NCBI RefSeq assembly: GCF_000422505.1
Contig: NZ_KE383864.1
Span: 168,381 to 232,380, forward strand
Source of the DNA: Paenibacillus pinihumi DSM 23905 = JCM 16419
GTDB lineage: Bacteria; Bacillota; Bacilli; Paenibacillales; Paenibacillaceae
Direction: 5' to 3'
DNA: 64,000 bases
The position numbers and the translations under genes were made by a program. The notes below the pieces were generated by a model. The model was not told where the DNA came from and did no database searches. It saw only the letters and a list, made by a program, of their open reading frames with translations. Below, piece after piece: positions 55,456-64,000 of this stretch; positions within the stretch are counted from its first letter, which is position 1; each line of letters starts with the position of its first letter.

Positions 55456-55806
55456 TCATTCGTTGTCCTCTCTCTCCCTGAAACGGCTGAGAGCCTCTTT
55501 TGCATCTGCCATCGGGCCAAAATGCAAAATGACATCTGCAGGAGCATGCTCGGAGAGATACTGGTACATCTGCATTTTACCTGCGGGACTTGAGGTATGT
55601 AAATAGACTTCCTTCGGATATCGGCCAGTCTCTACAATATGACGGACTACCTCAATGCCTGTCGGCTCTCCCCAACCCAAATCGAAATCCAGGGATAAAA
55701 TACCGATCTCTTCCTCATCAACCAACAGATTGCATTCCTTCACATTCAGCGCCAGCACGAATCCCTCCGGACATCGTCTGTAGTCATCCAGATACAGATG
55801 AATCAT
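55456..55806 (-). CDS. cREC-type (cyclic-phosphate-processing receiver-like) protein
   Basis: A 116-aa single-domain protein. The N-terminal MIHLYLDDYRRCPEGFVLA (DD-x-R near the first strand) and the SLDFDLGWGEPTGIEVVRHI segment match the receiver-like cREC fold, which Burroughs and Aravind linked to cyclic phosphate metabolism. No DNA-binding domain is attached. GGAGGGG precedes the ATG. It sits 13 bp after nfo on the same strand, within a DNA-repair gene block. I am fairly sure of the fold, less of the function. Confidence 0.65.
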   Translation of the reverse strand: MIHLYLDDYRRCPEGFVLALNVKECNLLVDEEEIGILSLDFDLGWGEPTGIEVVRHIVETGRYPKEVYLHTSSPAGKMQMYQYLSEHAPADVILHFGPMADAKEALSRFREREDNE

Positions 55807-55819
55807 GGCAGCCCCTCCT

Positions 55820-56653
55820 CTACTCCAACCAGTGTTTCAACAGCCTGATTTGATCGCTATGGGTCCCGTCCTGGTCCTTGCGGGTTTCCAGCACAACCGG
55901 AATGGCCTGAAGCTCAGGAAGCTTCAGAAACGCGCTCAGCCCCTCTTCGCCAATGCAGCCCTCTCCAACTGCCGCATGCCGGTCCCGTCGTGAACCCGAA
56001 GGGTAGACAGAATCGTTCATATGAACGGCAGCCAAATGCTCCATATAGCCAAGTTTGCGGGCATGTTTCGCAAAGCTGAGATTCTCCGGTTCACTCCACA
56101 CCCCGCTGGCGAACAGATGACAGGTATCCAGGCAGAAGGCAATTTTCTCCGGGTAACGGGCCAGACTGCGGATTTGCACCAGCTCCTCGAAGGTCGTACC
56201 CATCAGGGCGTGATCTCCGGCCTGATTCTCAATAAGCAGCTTGGCCTTGCCCTGCCATGCAGACAGTGTCTTGTCCAAACATTGAATGATATTTTTATAA
56301 CCTTGCAGAGGGTCCTTGCCCTTGTAAATGCCAAAATGAACGACAACGCCCACAGAACCGCACATTTCTGCAATTTCCAGATCATTAATCAGAGAGGCCG
56401 CAGTTTGATCCTGCTGGGCCGGATCTTCGGAAGCCAGATTCGTCGGATAAGGCGAATGGGCAATGGAGAACAGTCCATTATCCCTGCAAAACAACGCACA
56501 CCGCGCGGCGTCCGCACGATTAACCGTTTTGACAACAAGACTGCGCGGATTTTTCGGGAAATATTGAAATGAGCTCCCGCCTTGTGCCAGCGCTGCTTTT
56601 GCTGCCTCCAAATACCCTTTGCTTATACTGACATGGCTGCCGAATCGCGGCAT
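55820..56653 (-). CDS. nfo: Endonuclease IV (AP endonuclease)
   Basis: A 277-aa repair enzyme that cuts DNA at abasic sites. Conserved metal-ligand motifs: FGSHVSISKG near the N-terminus, IAHSPYPTNLAS, VVHFGIYKGKDP, LLIENQAGD, FCLDTCHLFASG, HMNDS and the C-terminal PVVLETRKDQ. AAGGAG lies 9 nt before the ATG. It directly follows mutM, which creates the abasic sites that Nfo cuts, so the two act in one base-excision pathway. Confidence 0.95.
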   Translation of the reverse strand: MPRFGSHVSISKGYLEAAKAALAQGGSSFQYFPKNPRSLVVKTVNRADAARCALFCRDNGLFSIAHSPYPTNLASEDPAQQDQTAASLINDLEIAEMCGSVGVVVHFGIYKGKDPLQGYKNIIQCLDKTLSAWQGKAKLLIENQAGDHALMGTTFEELVQIRSLARYPEKIAFCLDTCHLFASGVWSEPENLSFAKHARKLGYMEHLAAVHMNDSVYPSGSRRDRHAAVGEGCIGEEGLSAFLKLPELQAIPVVLETRKDQDGTHSDQIRLLKHWLE

Positions 56654-56656
56654 GTT

Positions 56657-57472
56657 CTAGCTCTCCTTTTGGCAGTTAGGGCAATAAAAGACTTTGCGTG
56701 AAGCAAGCTCTGCCTTTACAATTTCCGTTCCGCATTGCACACAAGGCTCTCCGCCACGGTCGTAAACGAGACAATGATCGTTATACCCGCCTGTTAACTG
56801 ATCATCCTTAGTAAATGGCATTTCGATATAACCGCCCTTGGCCGCAGCATCCTGAAGCACCTTGTGCATAGCTGTATAAAGCCGCTCAAGATCCTCTTCA
56901 CTGAGTGAAGTGATCTTGGCACCCGGCCGGATACCCGCAGTAAAAGCAATCTCATCCGCATAGCAGTTGCCGATGCCGGAAATAAACTGCTGATCCACAA
57001 GCGCTGACTTGAGCGTGCTGCGTTTGCCCTGGAATTTGGCCTTGAATGCCTCCAATGTCAATCGTTTGTCGAAGGGATCCAGTCCAAGATCGCCGATCCG
57101 CTCCTCCACTTCCTTGACGGACAAATAGTGCAAAAATCCTAATCTTAACCCGATAAAATATAAATGCCCTTTATCAAACTGGAATGTTACTTGAGTTGTT
57201 CTGTCCGGCTTGTCATCCTCAGTGCCGTAATACATCAGACCGCCAAGCATCAGATGCAGCAACAACCTTTTTCCGTTATCAAGGTGGAACAAAATATATT
57301 TGCCGCGGCGCTCCACGAACCAGATCGTGCGTCCGGCAAGCTCTTGCTTGAATTGCTCAGCCGGGATGTTCACTGTCTTTTCCCTGGCTACTTCTACCGC
57401 CTGTATTGTTTGACCTGCCACCGTGCCCGTCAGCATCTTGCGGTAGGTCTCCATTTCCGGCCATTCTGGCAT
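56657..57472 (-). CDS. mutM: Formamidopyrimidine-DNA glycosylase (Fpg/MutM)
   Basis: A 271-aa DNA glycosylase that removes 8-oxoguanine and opened purines. The catalytic Pro after the Met and the following Glu are present (MPEWPEMETYRK). The SGIGNCYADEIAFTAGIRPG motif, and the zinc finger CVQCGTEI...YCPNCQK at the C-terminus, are complete. The Leu usual after MPE is Trp. The start is preceded by AAGGAAG. It lies 3 bp before nfo. Confidence 0.93.
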   Translation of the reverse strand: MPEWPEMETYRKMLTGTVAGQTIQAVEVAREKTVNIPAEQFKQELAGRTIWFVERRGKYILFHLDNGKRLLLHLMLGGLMYYGTEDDKPDRTTQVTFQFDKGHLYFIGLRLGFLHYLSVKEVEERIGDLGLDPFDKRLTLEAFKAKFQGKRSTLKSALVDQQFISGIGNCYADEIAFTAGIRPGAKITSLSEEDLERLYTAMHKVLQDAAAKGGYIEMPFTKDDQLTGGYNDHCLVYDRGGEPCVQCGTEIVKAELASRKVFYCPNCQKES

Positions 57473-57512
57473 CGGTCATCTTCCTTCCTGCTCCTCTAGT
57501 CGTTTCCTTCTC

Positions 57513-58331
57513 TTATGTCCCCAGCAACGAAAAAATATACGTATTCAGCTCGCGCAAATCAGCGAAAATTCCGTCCGGCTCAATCCCGGTCTGCGCTCTG
57601 AAACGATCCAGGTTGCCGGTGTTGGTAATACCTGTAAGCACAAGTGCAGTTCCACAGCCTGCGGATCGTCCGGCGGCTATATCCGTCGCCATATTATCGC
57701 CTACCATCCAGGTCTCCTCAGCCTTAAGTCCCATTCTGTCCAGTGCAAATTCAACCAGTATATTGGAAGGCTTGCCAATTATCGTCGGCTTTACACCCGA
57801 TGCTGTCTGCAGCAGAGCTGACAATGAACCTGCTCCCGGAAGCAGACCGTCATCGGAAGGCAGCAGCACATCCGGGTTGGTTAGTATGTATTCTGTACCG
57901 TTCAGCAGCAGAGCTACCGTCCGCTTCAGCTTTTCGTAGTTCAGCTCCCGGTCAATGCCCTGCAGAACAAAATCCGGACGCTCCAGTGCTTCTATGTTGA
58001 GGCCTGCCTCTACTGCAGCTTCCTTTAGCCCTGTCTCCCCCAGAATATGAACGGAAGCGCCGGGACGGATACGGGCAATGTACGCCGCAGCAGCCTGAGC
58101 TGAGGTGACGACATCGTCTGCCGCTGCAGGGATGCCCATCCGGTTCAGTCTGTCTGCTACAACTCCCGGCGCAGCAGTGGAATTATTCGTGACGAACAAA
58201 TACGGAAGTTTTACCTCACGGAGGCCGGCAATCCATTCGTCAGCCCCGTCTATTTTTCGCTCTCCATGGTATAGTGTGCCGTCGAGATCGATCAGAAGAC
58301 CTTTTGGTTTGGATAAATTGTGTGTAGACAA
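57513..58331 (-). CDS. HAD-IIA phosphatase (NagD/AraL-like)
   Basis: A 272-aa phosphatase. Motif I is IDLDGTLYHGER (nucleophile Asp), motif II VTNNST, motif III is the Lys in IIGKPSN and motif IV VGDNMATDIAAGRSAG. The capped C2 module lies between motifs II and III, as in the NagD family. It starts with TTG, 7 nt after GGAGGGGG. It lies between mutM and mrfB on the same strand. The substrate is probably a sugar or nucleoside phosphate. Confidence 0.92.
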   Translation of the reverse strand: MSTHNLSKPKGLLIDLDGTLYHGERKIDGADEWIAGLREVKLPYLFVTNNSTAAPGVVADRLNRMGIPAAADDVVTSAQAAAAYIARIRPGASVHILGETGLKEAAVEAGLNIEALERPDFVLQGIDRELNYEKLKRTVALLLNGTEYILTNPDVLLPSDDGLLPGAGSLSALLQTASGVKPTIIGKPSNILVEFALDRMGLKAEETWMVGDNMATDIAAGRSAGCGTALVLTGITNTGNLDRFRAQTGIEPDGIFADLRELNTYIFSLLGT

Positions 58332-58349
58332 GTTGCTTCCCCCTCCAGC

Positions 58350-59699
58350 CTAGCGGGATAATTTCCGCTTTAACCTTTCAATACGTTTGGTTAGCGCAGC
58401 CTGCTCGGCACGACGCTTGGCATCTGCCCGCTGAAGCAAGGCGCGCTCGCTGATTGCGCTTTGCGCTCCATGGGCATACGTCAGCGCTGTCTCGGGCTGC
58501 TTGGCCCGGTGTTCATAGTACATAGCCAGTTCAATAAAGGCTTCATAGACAGCAGCGAATTCAACATGTGCCGTCATCGCTACCTTTTGCCACAATAACA
58601 CAGCTCGCTCCCAATTTCCAACCTTCTTATCGCGGGCTGCAAGCAGCATCAGACTTGACTCTCCCTTCGGATCAGCCTCCATCACCATATGGAAAATCGC
58701 CTCCGCCTGCCGGGCCTGCCCCATTCTCTCCAGCCATAGTCCGGTACGTATCCACTCCTCCGGCTTCTTGGGGGCATAAACTTCGCCTGAAATCCGGTTA
58801 TCCAGCAGACGGCCGAAGCGGATAGAGAGACAGGCCATCGCTAGCATATCCAGCTCATTGTGGACGAATACTCCCTCCAGCGGAGACGGATTGCTATCCG
58901 CAAGAAATTGAAAATAAATCGCAGGTGCCTGCGATCCGGGCACATCATCCACACGGTGAATGCCAAGCCGTTCTTCTTCCACATAGCTGAGCTTGCAGGA
59001 TGCAAGGGTGTTGCGCCAGATGCTCCGTGACGGATGCAAAAAATCCAGATGCTTCAGCCTCAGCTCTGCACGCCCAAGTCCGTTCATTATAAACCTTCCC
59101 GCCAGCACAGGCCAGTCAAAAGTACGGCCGTTATACGTGACCAGATAATGAAAGTCCTCCATGCGGGTCTGCAAATCCGCCAGCATCGCTCTTTCTTCCG
59201 CCGGATGGCGAATCAGATACTGCGCGATTACAAATTGCTCATTCTGTACATAGCCAAGTCCAACCATAAAAGGTATGTTTCCAGTGCCTGCTCCAAGTCC
59301 GGTTGTCTCCAAATCAAGAAACAGCAAATTTTCCAGTGAAGGTGCAGGCAGCCCGGTCTCCTCAGGGTGAAAGACCCGCAAATGTTCAGCTGTCTCTGCA
59401 AGCTCTGCAAGCAAATGATGTCCATGCTGATATTGGAGCGGATAGCGGACCTCCCGTTGCAGGAAACTGCCCCACTTGCTGCTGCGTTCTGCTACCTGCA
59501 GCCGCTGCCACACGGCCTCATGGACGTCCTGGGCTGGAGATTCTAAGGCAGAAGCCGCCTCCGTCTCTTGGGCTGCGTTTGCAGATAAGGCTTCAGGCAT
59601 GTTTACTGTCTGATTCTCAGATTGTGCGGATTGTTCGTCTATAGCGCTGCTTCCTTGTGAACCGCGAAGGCGGTTCATCCGCTCTCTCATGCTGCTCAT
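58350..59699 (-). CDS. mrfB: MrfB/YprB-like DEDDh exonuclease with TPR-like tail
   Basis: A 449-aa protein. A low-complexity N-terminus precedes an RNase H-like exonuclease domain with the first acidic motif LFLDLETTGLGAG, then YLVTYNGRTFDWPVL and the HNELDMLAMA motif with the last Asp. The C-terminal half is a TPR-like repeat region (RMGQARQAEAIFHMVMEADP). B. subtilis YprB (MrfB) removes mitomycin-damaged DNA together with MrfA. The mrfA-like gene is directly upstream, 136 bp away on the same strand. Confidence 0.88.
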   Translation of the reverse strand: MSSMRERMNRLRGSQGSSAIDEQSAQSENQTVNMPEALSANAAQETEAASALESPAQDVHEAVWQRLQVAERSSKWGSFLQREVRYPLQYQHGHHLLAELAETAEHLRVFHPEETGLPAPSLENLLFLDLETTGLGAGTGNIPFMVGLGYVQNEQFVIAQYLIRHPAEERAMLADLQTRMEDFHYLVTYNGRTFDWPVLAGRFIMNGLGRAELRLKHLDFLHPSRSIWRNTLASCKLSYVEEERLGIHRVDDVPGSQAPAIYFQFLADSNPSPLEGVFVHNELDMLAMACLSIRFGRLLDNRISGEVYAPKKPEEWIRTGLWLERMGQARQAEAIFHMVMEADPKGESSLMLLAARDKKVGNWERAVLLWQKVAMTAHVEFAAVYEAFIELAMYYEHRAKQPETALTYAHGAQSAISERALLQRADAKRRAEQAALTKRIERLKRKLSR

Positions 59700-59835
59700 T
59701 GGACCACCCCCGCTTGCACCGGCATCGCCAGTGCCCGGGACTTGCCCGGAAGTCCGATTTCTTCAACCGGGGCAGACATGATAATTTCACGCATCCACAA
59801 ATATATTTGAATGAAGCATCGTATAAAACCGTGAA

Positions 59836-62088
59836 TTATTGTAGTAAAGATAAAATTTGTACGGTCTTTTTCTTTCCGTTGAGTCCTGCTATTTCTGTGC
59901 CGATACATGACGGGCATCCATCCTTACATGGGCATTTTTGTATCAGATTTTTTGCGGCTTCGCTCACTTCGTTGAATCTTTTATAAACATCATCAGCAAG
60001 GCCGATCCCACCCGGATAATGGTCATAAATAAAAATCGTAGGCAGCCCTGTATGGGCTGCTTTTATTTGCGGGGTTACATGGACGTCGCTGCGGTCGCAC
60101 ATGACCAGAACAGGCACGATATGCTGTAACACATTGGCGATACCGAGGAGCAATTGCTCCAGCGTCTTCGTACCTATTTCCGGATCCACTTCCTTAAGCT
60201 CCAGCCACGTAGCGCTTGTATGCAGTTCTTCTTCCGGCAAGTGAATTGGCCCTGACCCAATATTTTCAAAAGTGGTCAATTTGATTTTCTTAAAAATGGT
60301 CGGGATCATGGTCACAGCAACATCTCCGAAATTAACGACAGCCTGCCCCTTGGCAATCGTCTTGTCAATCTCCAGCACTTTCAGATTGACCGCCAGGTTT
60401 GCGTCCGTGTAATATTCTACATCCACTTCGCGGACGTAGGCTTTTTTGTGCTCCCAGTCCAACTTTTCCACCTGGTACTGGATGCCCTGATGCAAATAAA
60501 TCGCTTCGTCGTGTAGCAGGGTCATGGCACTAAACCGGTCCATTTCCCCGATGATCTTCACAGCCGCAATATTCGACTGGTCCACGATCACAACATTTTC
60601 CTGGGAAGCTGAACGCAGGCTGATTTCACTCGCCGGGAATGACTGTGCCGACCAATAGAACGTATCGCCGTTGCGATGCAAAACCCGTTCTTCCTGAAGA
60701 TATTCCAAAATATCCGAAATATCTAACGGGCCAAATTCTTCAGTAGTCTTGAATGGGAGTTCGTATGCTGCGCAGCGCATATGATCGACCAGAATAAGAA
60801 GATTTTCCGGATTAATCCTTGCGTGTTCCGGTGTACGTTCAAAGAAGTAATCCGGGTTTTGAACAATATACTGGTCAATCGGCGTCGAACTGGCGACCAT
60901 GACGATTAAGGCTTCCCCATGTCTCCGTCCTGCGCGGCCCGCTTGCTGCCAGGTGCTGGCTATGCTGCCAGGGTATCCGGTCATGACGCATACTTGCAAT
61001 TGGCCGATATCCACGCCTAATTCCAGCGCATTCGTACTCACCACGCCCAAAATTTCACCATCTCTTAAGCCGCGTTCTATTTCTCTGCGCTGCTTCGGAA
61101 GGTAACCGCCCCGATAGCCCCGGATCGACTTCGTACCGATTTCATTTTTAACCAGTTCCTGAATGTGGCTAAGGATGATCTCTACCCGTACACGGCTGCG
61201 GGCAAAGACTATCGTTTGAATCTTGTTTTTCAGAAATTCTTTGGCCAGGTTATTGACTTCGACTGTCGCGCTTTTCCTTATATTTAACGGCTCGTTTACA
61301 ATTGGCGGATTATAAAATACGAAGTGCTTCCGTCCCCTGGGCGCACCGTTATTATCCAGCAGCCTCATAGGGCTGCCTGTCAGTTGTTCAGCAAGCTCCT
61401 TCGGGTTGGCAATCGTTGCCGATGTACATATAAATGTCGGGTTGCTTCCGTAAAAACTGCAGATTCGCCGCAACCTCCGGATCACGTTCGCAACGTGACT
61501 TCCAAATACACCACGGTATGTATGCAGCTCGTCAATAACAATATACTTCAAATTTTCAAAAAGACTCACCCACTTTGTATGATGGGGAAGTATGGCCGAA
61601 TGAAGCATATCGGGGTTTGTAATGACAATATGTCCGGCTTTTCTGACAATCTGCCGGATAGCCGGCGAAGTGTCACCATCGTAAGTGTAACTTTTTATAG
61701 CGATGCCCATTTCGGCGATTATTTCATTTAATTCGCTCATTTGATCTTGTGCCAGTGCCTTTGTCGGAAACAAATATAACGCCCTGCTCGTATCATCGTT
61801 TGCAATTTCCTGTAATACAGGAAGATTATAACAGAGAGTCTTGCCTGAAGCTGTAGGTGTTACAGCGACGATATTTTCACCCTTCACAGCCGTGCGATAG
61901 GCTGAATCTTGGTGCGTATACAGATTCGCGATTCCTCGTCTCTCTAATGCTGCACGCAGCTTTTCATTTATATCTTCGGGAAACGGCGCTGCCTTCGCTT
62001 CCTGAGGCTCTATTTCAAACCAGTTGACTATATTTTCATTGGTTCGGAGTTCATTGATTATATCATGTAAGGACTTTTTCCCGATCAT
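59836..62088 (-). CDS. mrfA: MrfA/YprA-like DEAD/DEAH-box helicase
   Basis: A 750-aa superfamily 2 helicase, the YprA/MrfA length. Motifs: Walker A TPTASGKTL, DELH (IDELHTYRGVFG), TSATIANPKE and motif VI QQAGRAGRRHG. The C-terminal DUF1998-type domain ends in the four-cysteine cluster KCPCKDGCPSCIG, which binds metal in the family. I chose the ATG at 62088 with AGGGGTGA before it. A longer frame reaches 62502, but its N-terminus looks non-coding. It works with MrfB on damaged DNA. Confidence 0.93.
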   Translation of the reverse strand: MIGKKSLHDIINELRTNENIVNWFEIEPQEAKAAPFPEDINEKLRAALERRGIANLYTHQDSAYRTAVKGENIVAVTPTASGKTLCYNLPVLQEIANDDTSRALYLFPTKALAQDQMSELNEIIAEMGIAIKSYTYDGDTSPAIRQIVRKAGHIVITNPDMLHSAILPHHTKWVSLFENLKYIVIDELHTYRGVFGSHVANVIRRLRRICSFYGSNPTFICTSATIANPKELAEQLTGSPMRLLDNNGAPRGRKHFVFYNPPIVNEPLNIRKSATVEVNNLAKEFLKNKIQTIVFARSRVRVEIILSHIQELVKNEIGTKSIRGYRGGYLPKQRREIERGLRDGEILGVVSTNALELGVDIGQLQVCVMTGYPGSIASTWQQAGRAGRRHGEALIVMVASSTPIDQYIVQNPDYFFERTPEHARINPENLLILVDHMRCAAYELPFKTTEEFGPLDISDILEYLQEERVLHRNGDTFYWSAQSFPASEISLRSASQENVVIVDQSNIAAVKIIGEMDRFSAMTLLHDEAIYLHQGIQYQVEKLDWEHKKAYVREVDVEYYTDANLAVNLKVLEIDKTIAKGQAVVNFGDVAVTMIPTIFKKIKLTTFENIGSGPIHLPEEELHTSATWLELKEVDPEIGTKTLEQLLLGIANVLQHIVPVLVMCDRSDVHVTPQIKAAHTGLPTIFIYDHYPGGIGLADDVYKRFNEVSEAAKNLIQKCPCKDGCPSCIGTEIAGLNGKKKTVQILSLLQ

Positions 62089-62149
62089 AACTGTCACCCC
62101 TTGATAACTTAACAACAACCCGTACGCATTCGTAAATGCCTTTTCATTT

Positions 62150-62179
62150 ATTCTACAAGAATGCTTGTTCGGCCCGCAA
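62150..62179 (-). promoter_or_regulatory. Candidate mrfAB promoter with LexA/DinR box
   Basis: On the minus strand TTGCGG (62174-62179) and TAGAAT (62150-62155) are 18 bp apart. The spacer holds CGAACAAGCATTCT (62158-62171), which fits the Bacillus SOS consensus CGAAC-RNRY-GTTYG at 12 of 14 positions. The start codon is about 60 bp further on. Confidence 0.5.
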
Positions 62180-62474
62180 TCCCCTGTAAACAATTCCTTG
62201 CACCCGATCTCCCGCATCATCAACCGCTGAAGCAAGGTAAGCTTGTACGAATCACCGCCAACTTTGACATAAGCAGTGACGATTCGCGCAAAACAAGCAA
62301 AATATCCTCTGTTTTTCGTTGTGCATTCTTTAATCTCAAAGAAAAAAGCTGATTCTGTCGTTTTCTGCGATTTCCCGGGAAAGCGGGAAATTGAAATCTT
62401 TCGACAACGATTTCCTATTATGCACCGTTCGATTTTACAATGATTTTTGATGAAACAACAGTCCCATACTTTGC
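62180..62474. other. Upstream region of mrfA, no gene seen
   Basis: About 300 bp that carry a small hairpin, ATTTCCCG with CGGGAAAT (62370-62391), and low-quality open frames without ribosome sites. Nothing else is recognised. Confidence 0.4.
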
Positions 62475-62518
62475 AAAAGCCGTCAGATCCGCTTGGATGC
62501 AAGCGGTTCTGACGGCCC
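62475..62518 (-). terminator. Terminator of metH
   Basis: On the minus strand GCCGTCAGAACCGCTT pairs (one mismatch) with AAGCGGATCTGACGGC, followed by TTTTG. It is 9 bp after the metH stop. Confidence 0.9.
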
Positions 62519-62526
62519 TGTACGGC

Positions 62527-64000
62527 TTAAGCTTTGTCTACATTGAAATACTGTGCTTCAGGATGTGCAAATACCATAGCGGATACGGATGCTTCCGGCT
62601 CCATCATAAAACCTTCCGTCAGTTCTATACCAATATCCTCAGGCTTCATTAGCTCAAATAGCGGCTGCTGATCCTCAAGATCCGGACAGGCCGGGTAACC
62701 AAACGAAACACGGATACCCTGATAGCGCGCTCCAAGACGCTGCTTCATTGTCATTTCCTGCGGGTCGGGGAATCCCCATATGTCCCTCATCATATGATGG
62801 ACACGCTCGGCAAGTGCCTCGGCAACCTCAAGAGCAACTGACTGCAGGGCATGGGAACGAAGATAATCCCCTTGATCCTTGAGCTGAGTAGCCTGTTCAC
62901 GGACACCCGCACCTGCCGTTACGACCAGGAAGCCGACATAGTCCATTATGCCGCTCTCTACCGGCTTCAAATAGTCGGACAGGCACAGGAACGGCTCAAC
63001 CTGCTGACGAGGGAAACTGAACCGCTTAATCTCCTCGCTCTGCGTCTCAGGGTCGTAAATAATAATTTCATTGCCCGAAGACTGAGCCGGGAAAAAGCGG
63101 TACATGCCATGCGCCTGAATCGTGCCCTCGTGGGCTGCTTCATTCAGAATACTGTCTACAGTCTCCTTCAGATGGATCGTCTTCTCATGCCCTTCTGCAA
63201 TCAGCTGCTCCACTTTGCCGCGGACTCCAAGATGGTGTCCGAGCAGCATCTGCATATTAATATAGGGCACAATATGCTTGATTGGCACATTCCGGAGCAC
63301 ATGACGATTCAAATCAGGCGGTATAAATACCGGTGCATCCTGCGATATTTTGGAGCGCTCGATCCGGGTCAGCGCCGGCAATGCCGGAGCTTCCAATACG
63401 GCTACTGCTCCCTCTGCTTTCATCGCCGCATGTTCTGCTTCCAGGTTTCTGCGGTACTCTTTATCCGTCAGCTTGTTGGCAATATCTAATCCGTCCATCG
63501 CATCTTTTGCGTACAATACAAGTCCGTCGTATTCGGGCCCGATCCTTGTTTTCGTGAATTTCCGGGTCAGAGCGGCGCCTCCTACCAGAATTGGCACATC
63601 GATCCCTGCTGTCCGCAAGTCCTGAGCCGTAATAACCATCTGCTGTGCAGATTTGACGAGAAGCCCTGAGAGTCCGATAGCATCGACTGGTTCCTTGCGG
63701 TAAGCTTCAATCAACTGCTCCGGCGGAACTTTAATCCCCAGATTGATAATTTTGTACCCGTTGTTGGAGAGAATGATTTCGACCAGGTTTTTGCCGATAT
63801 CATGCACATCCCCCTTAACGGTAGCAAGCATGATCTTTCCTTTGACCGCCGATTCGTTTTTCTCCATAAACTGCTCCAGGAAGCCTACGGATGCTTTCAT
63901 GACCTCGGCGCTCTGCAACACCTCGGCTACAATCAGCTCATTGTTATTGAACAGTCTTCCGACCTCTTCCATTCCTTTCATCAGCGGGCCGTTGATAGTC
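62527..64000 (-). CDS. metH: Cobalamin-dependent methionine synthase, C-terminal part
   Basis: The frame is open to the window edge, so the N-terminal homocysteine and folate domains lie outside. Visible are the cap region of the B12 module (INGPLM, MEEVGRLFNNNELIVAEVLQS), the cobalamin motif DVHDIGKN with its ligand His, the GGAALTRKFT segment, and the reactivation domain that accepts methyl from AdoMet (GYPACPDLEDQQPLFELMKPEDIGI near the end). The enzyme transfers a methyl group to homocysteine to make methionine. Confidence 0.95.
   Translation of the reverse strand, partial: TINGPLMKGMEEVGRLFNNNELIVAEVLQSAEVMKASVGFLEQFMEKNESAVKGKIMLATVKGDVHDIGKNLVEIILSNNGYKIINLGIKVPPEQLIEAYRKEPVDAIGLSGLLVKSAQQMVITAQDLRTAGIDVPILVGGAALTRKFTKTRIGPEYDGLVLYAKDAMDGLDIANKLTDKEYRRNLEAEHAAMKAEGAVAVLEAPALPALTRIERSKISQDAPVFIPPDLNRHVLRNVPIKHIVPYINMQMLLGHHLGVRGKVEQLIAEGHEKTIHLKETVDSILNEAAHEGTIQAHGMYRFFPAQSSGNEIIIYDPETQSEEIKRFSFPRQQVEPFLCLSDYLKPVESGIMDYVGFLVVTAGAGVREQATQLKDQGDYLRSHALQSVALEVAEALAERVHHMMRDIWGFPDPQEMTMKQRLGARYQGIRVSFGYPACPDLEDQQPLFELMKPEDIGIELTEGFMMEPEASVSAMVFAHPEAQYFNVDKA

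Noticed and set aside
62089-62502. N-terminal extension of MrfA by 138 residues
   Set aside because: It would start far upstream with no ribosome site, would include the predicted promoter and does not resemble YprA. The ATG at 62088 has a good site and gives the family length.

Overview
The window looks like chromosome from a Gram-positive, endospore-forming Firmicute of the Paenibacillus type. This rests on gene content: a qox-type quinol oxidase, a YtrA/YtrB-type ABC locus, ydbS-ydbT, thyA-dfrA, a pdhABCD operon and a yprA/yprB (mrfA/mrfB) pair. It also rests on strong Shine-Dalgarno sites, frequent TTG and GTG starts, sigma-A promoters and many rho-independent terminators. I see no rRNA, tRNA, CRISPR array, prophage or intact insertion sequence. 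The window is mostly core genome with regulatory and accessory modules between the core genes. Both ends cut genes: qoxA on the left and metH on the right.

Layout. 1-3.8 kb: qoxABCD quinol oxidase. 3.9-5.4 kb: a small membrane protein and a primary-type sigma factor lacking region 1.1. 5.7-11.7 kb: a MacB-type ABC export system (adaptor, ATPase, permease) divergent from a two-component system. 11.8-14.1 kb: a Nudix hydrolase and a membrane chemoreceptor with a sigma-D-like promoter. 14.2-17.5 kb: a GntR-controlled ABC operon with two matching operators. 17.7-20.3 kb: a second ABC-2 exporter. 20.7-26.2 kb: an APC permease, a copper-amine-oxidase-like/solute-binding fusion, a DUF3298 protein, a GNAT enzyme and a PhnC-like ATPase. 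26.2-27.7 kb: two small proteins, one behind a LexA-box promoter, and a HAD enzyme. 27.7-34.5 kb: topB, a hypothetical gene, gltD, dfrA, thyA and a hotdog thioesterase.

34.6-39.4 kb: the pyruvate dehydrogenase operon pdhA-pdhB-pdhC-pdhD on the minus strand. 39.7-45.5 kb: an esterase, a low-molecular-weight phosphatase, a TRIC/YvgT-like membrane protein, a 190-bp inverted-repeat element that looks like a MITE, a YdjM-like protein, thiN and ydbS-ydbT. 45.6-48.7 kb: a nitrilase/GNAT/GNAT/PhnP-like operon. 48.9-51.5 kb: an NlpC/P60 hydrolase and a second two-component system. 51.8-53.4 kb: a Ser/Thr kinase fused to a degenerate P-loop domain. 53.6-55.4 kb: a THUMP/FtsJ-type methyltransferase and a YlmA-type ABC ATPase. 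55.5-62.1 kb: a DNA-repair-rich minus-strand block (cREC-like protein, nfo, mutM, HAD phosphatase, mrfB, mrfA). 62.5-64 kb: the C-terminal part of metH.

The most interesting signals are these: two LexA/DinR-type boxes inside sigma-A promoters, one before an uncharacterised 73-aa protein and one before mrfAB; the kinase/P-loop fusion; the MITE-like element with TA-flanked inverted termini; the sigma paralog without region 1.1; the paired YtrA-type operators; and an 11-bp word repeated in three intergenic regions. All functional names come from motif recognition without database searches.
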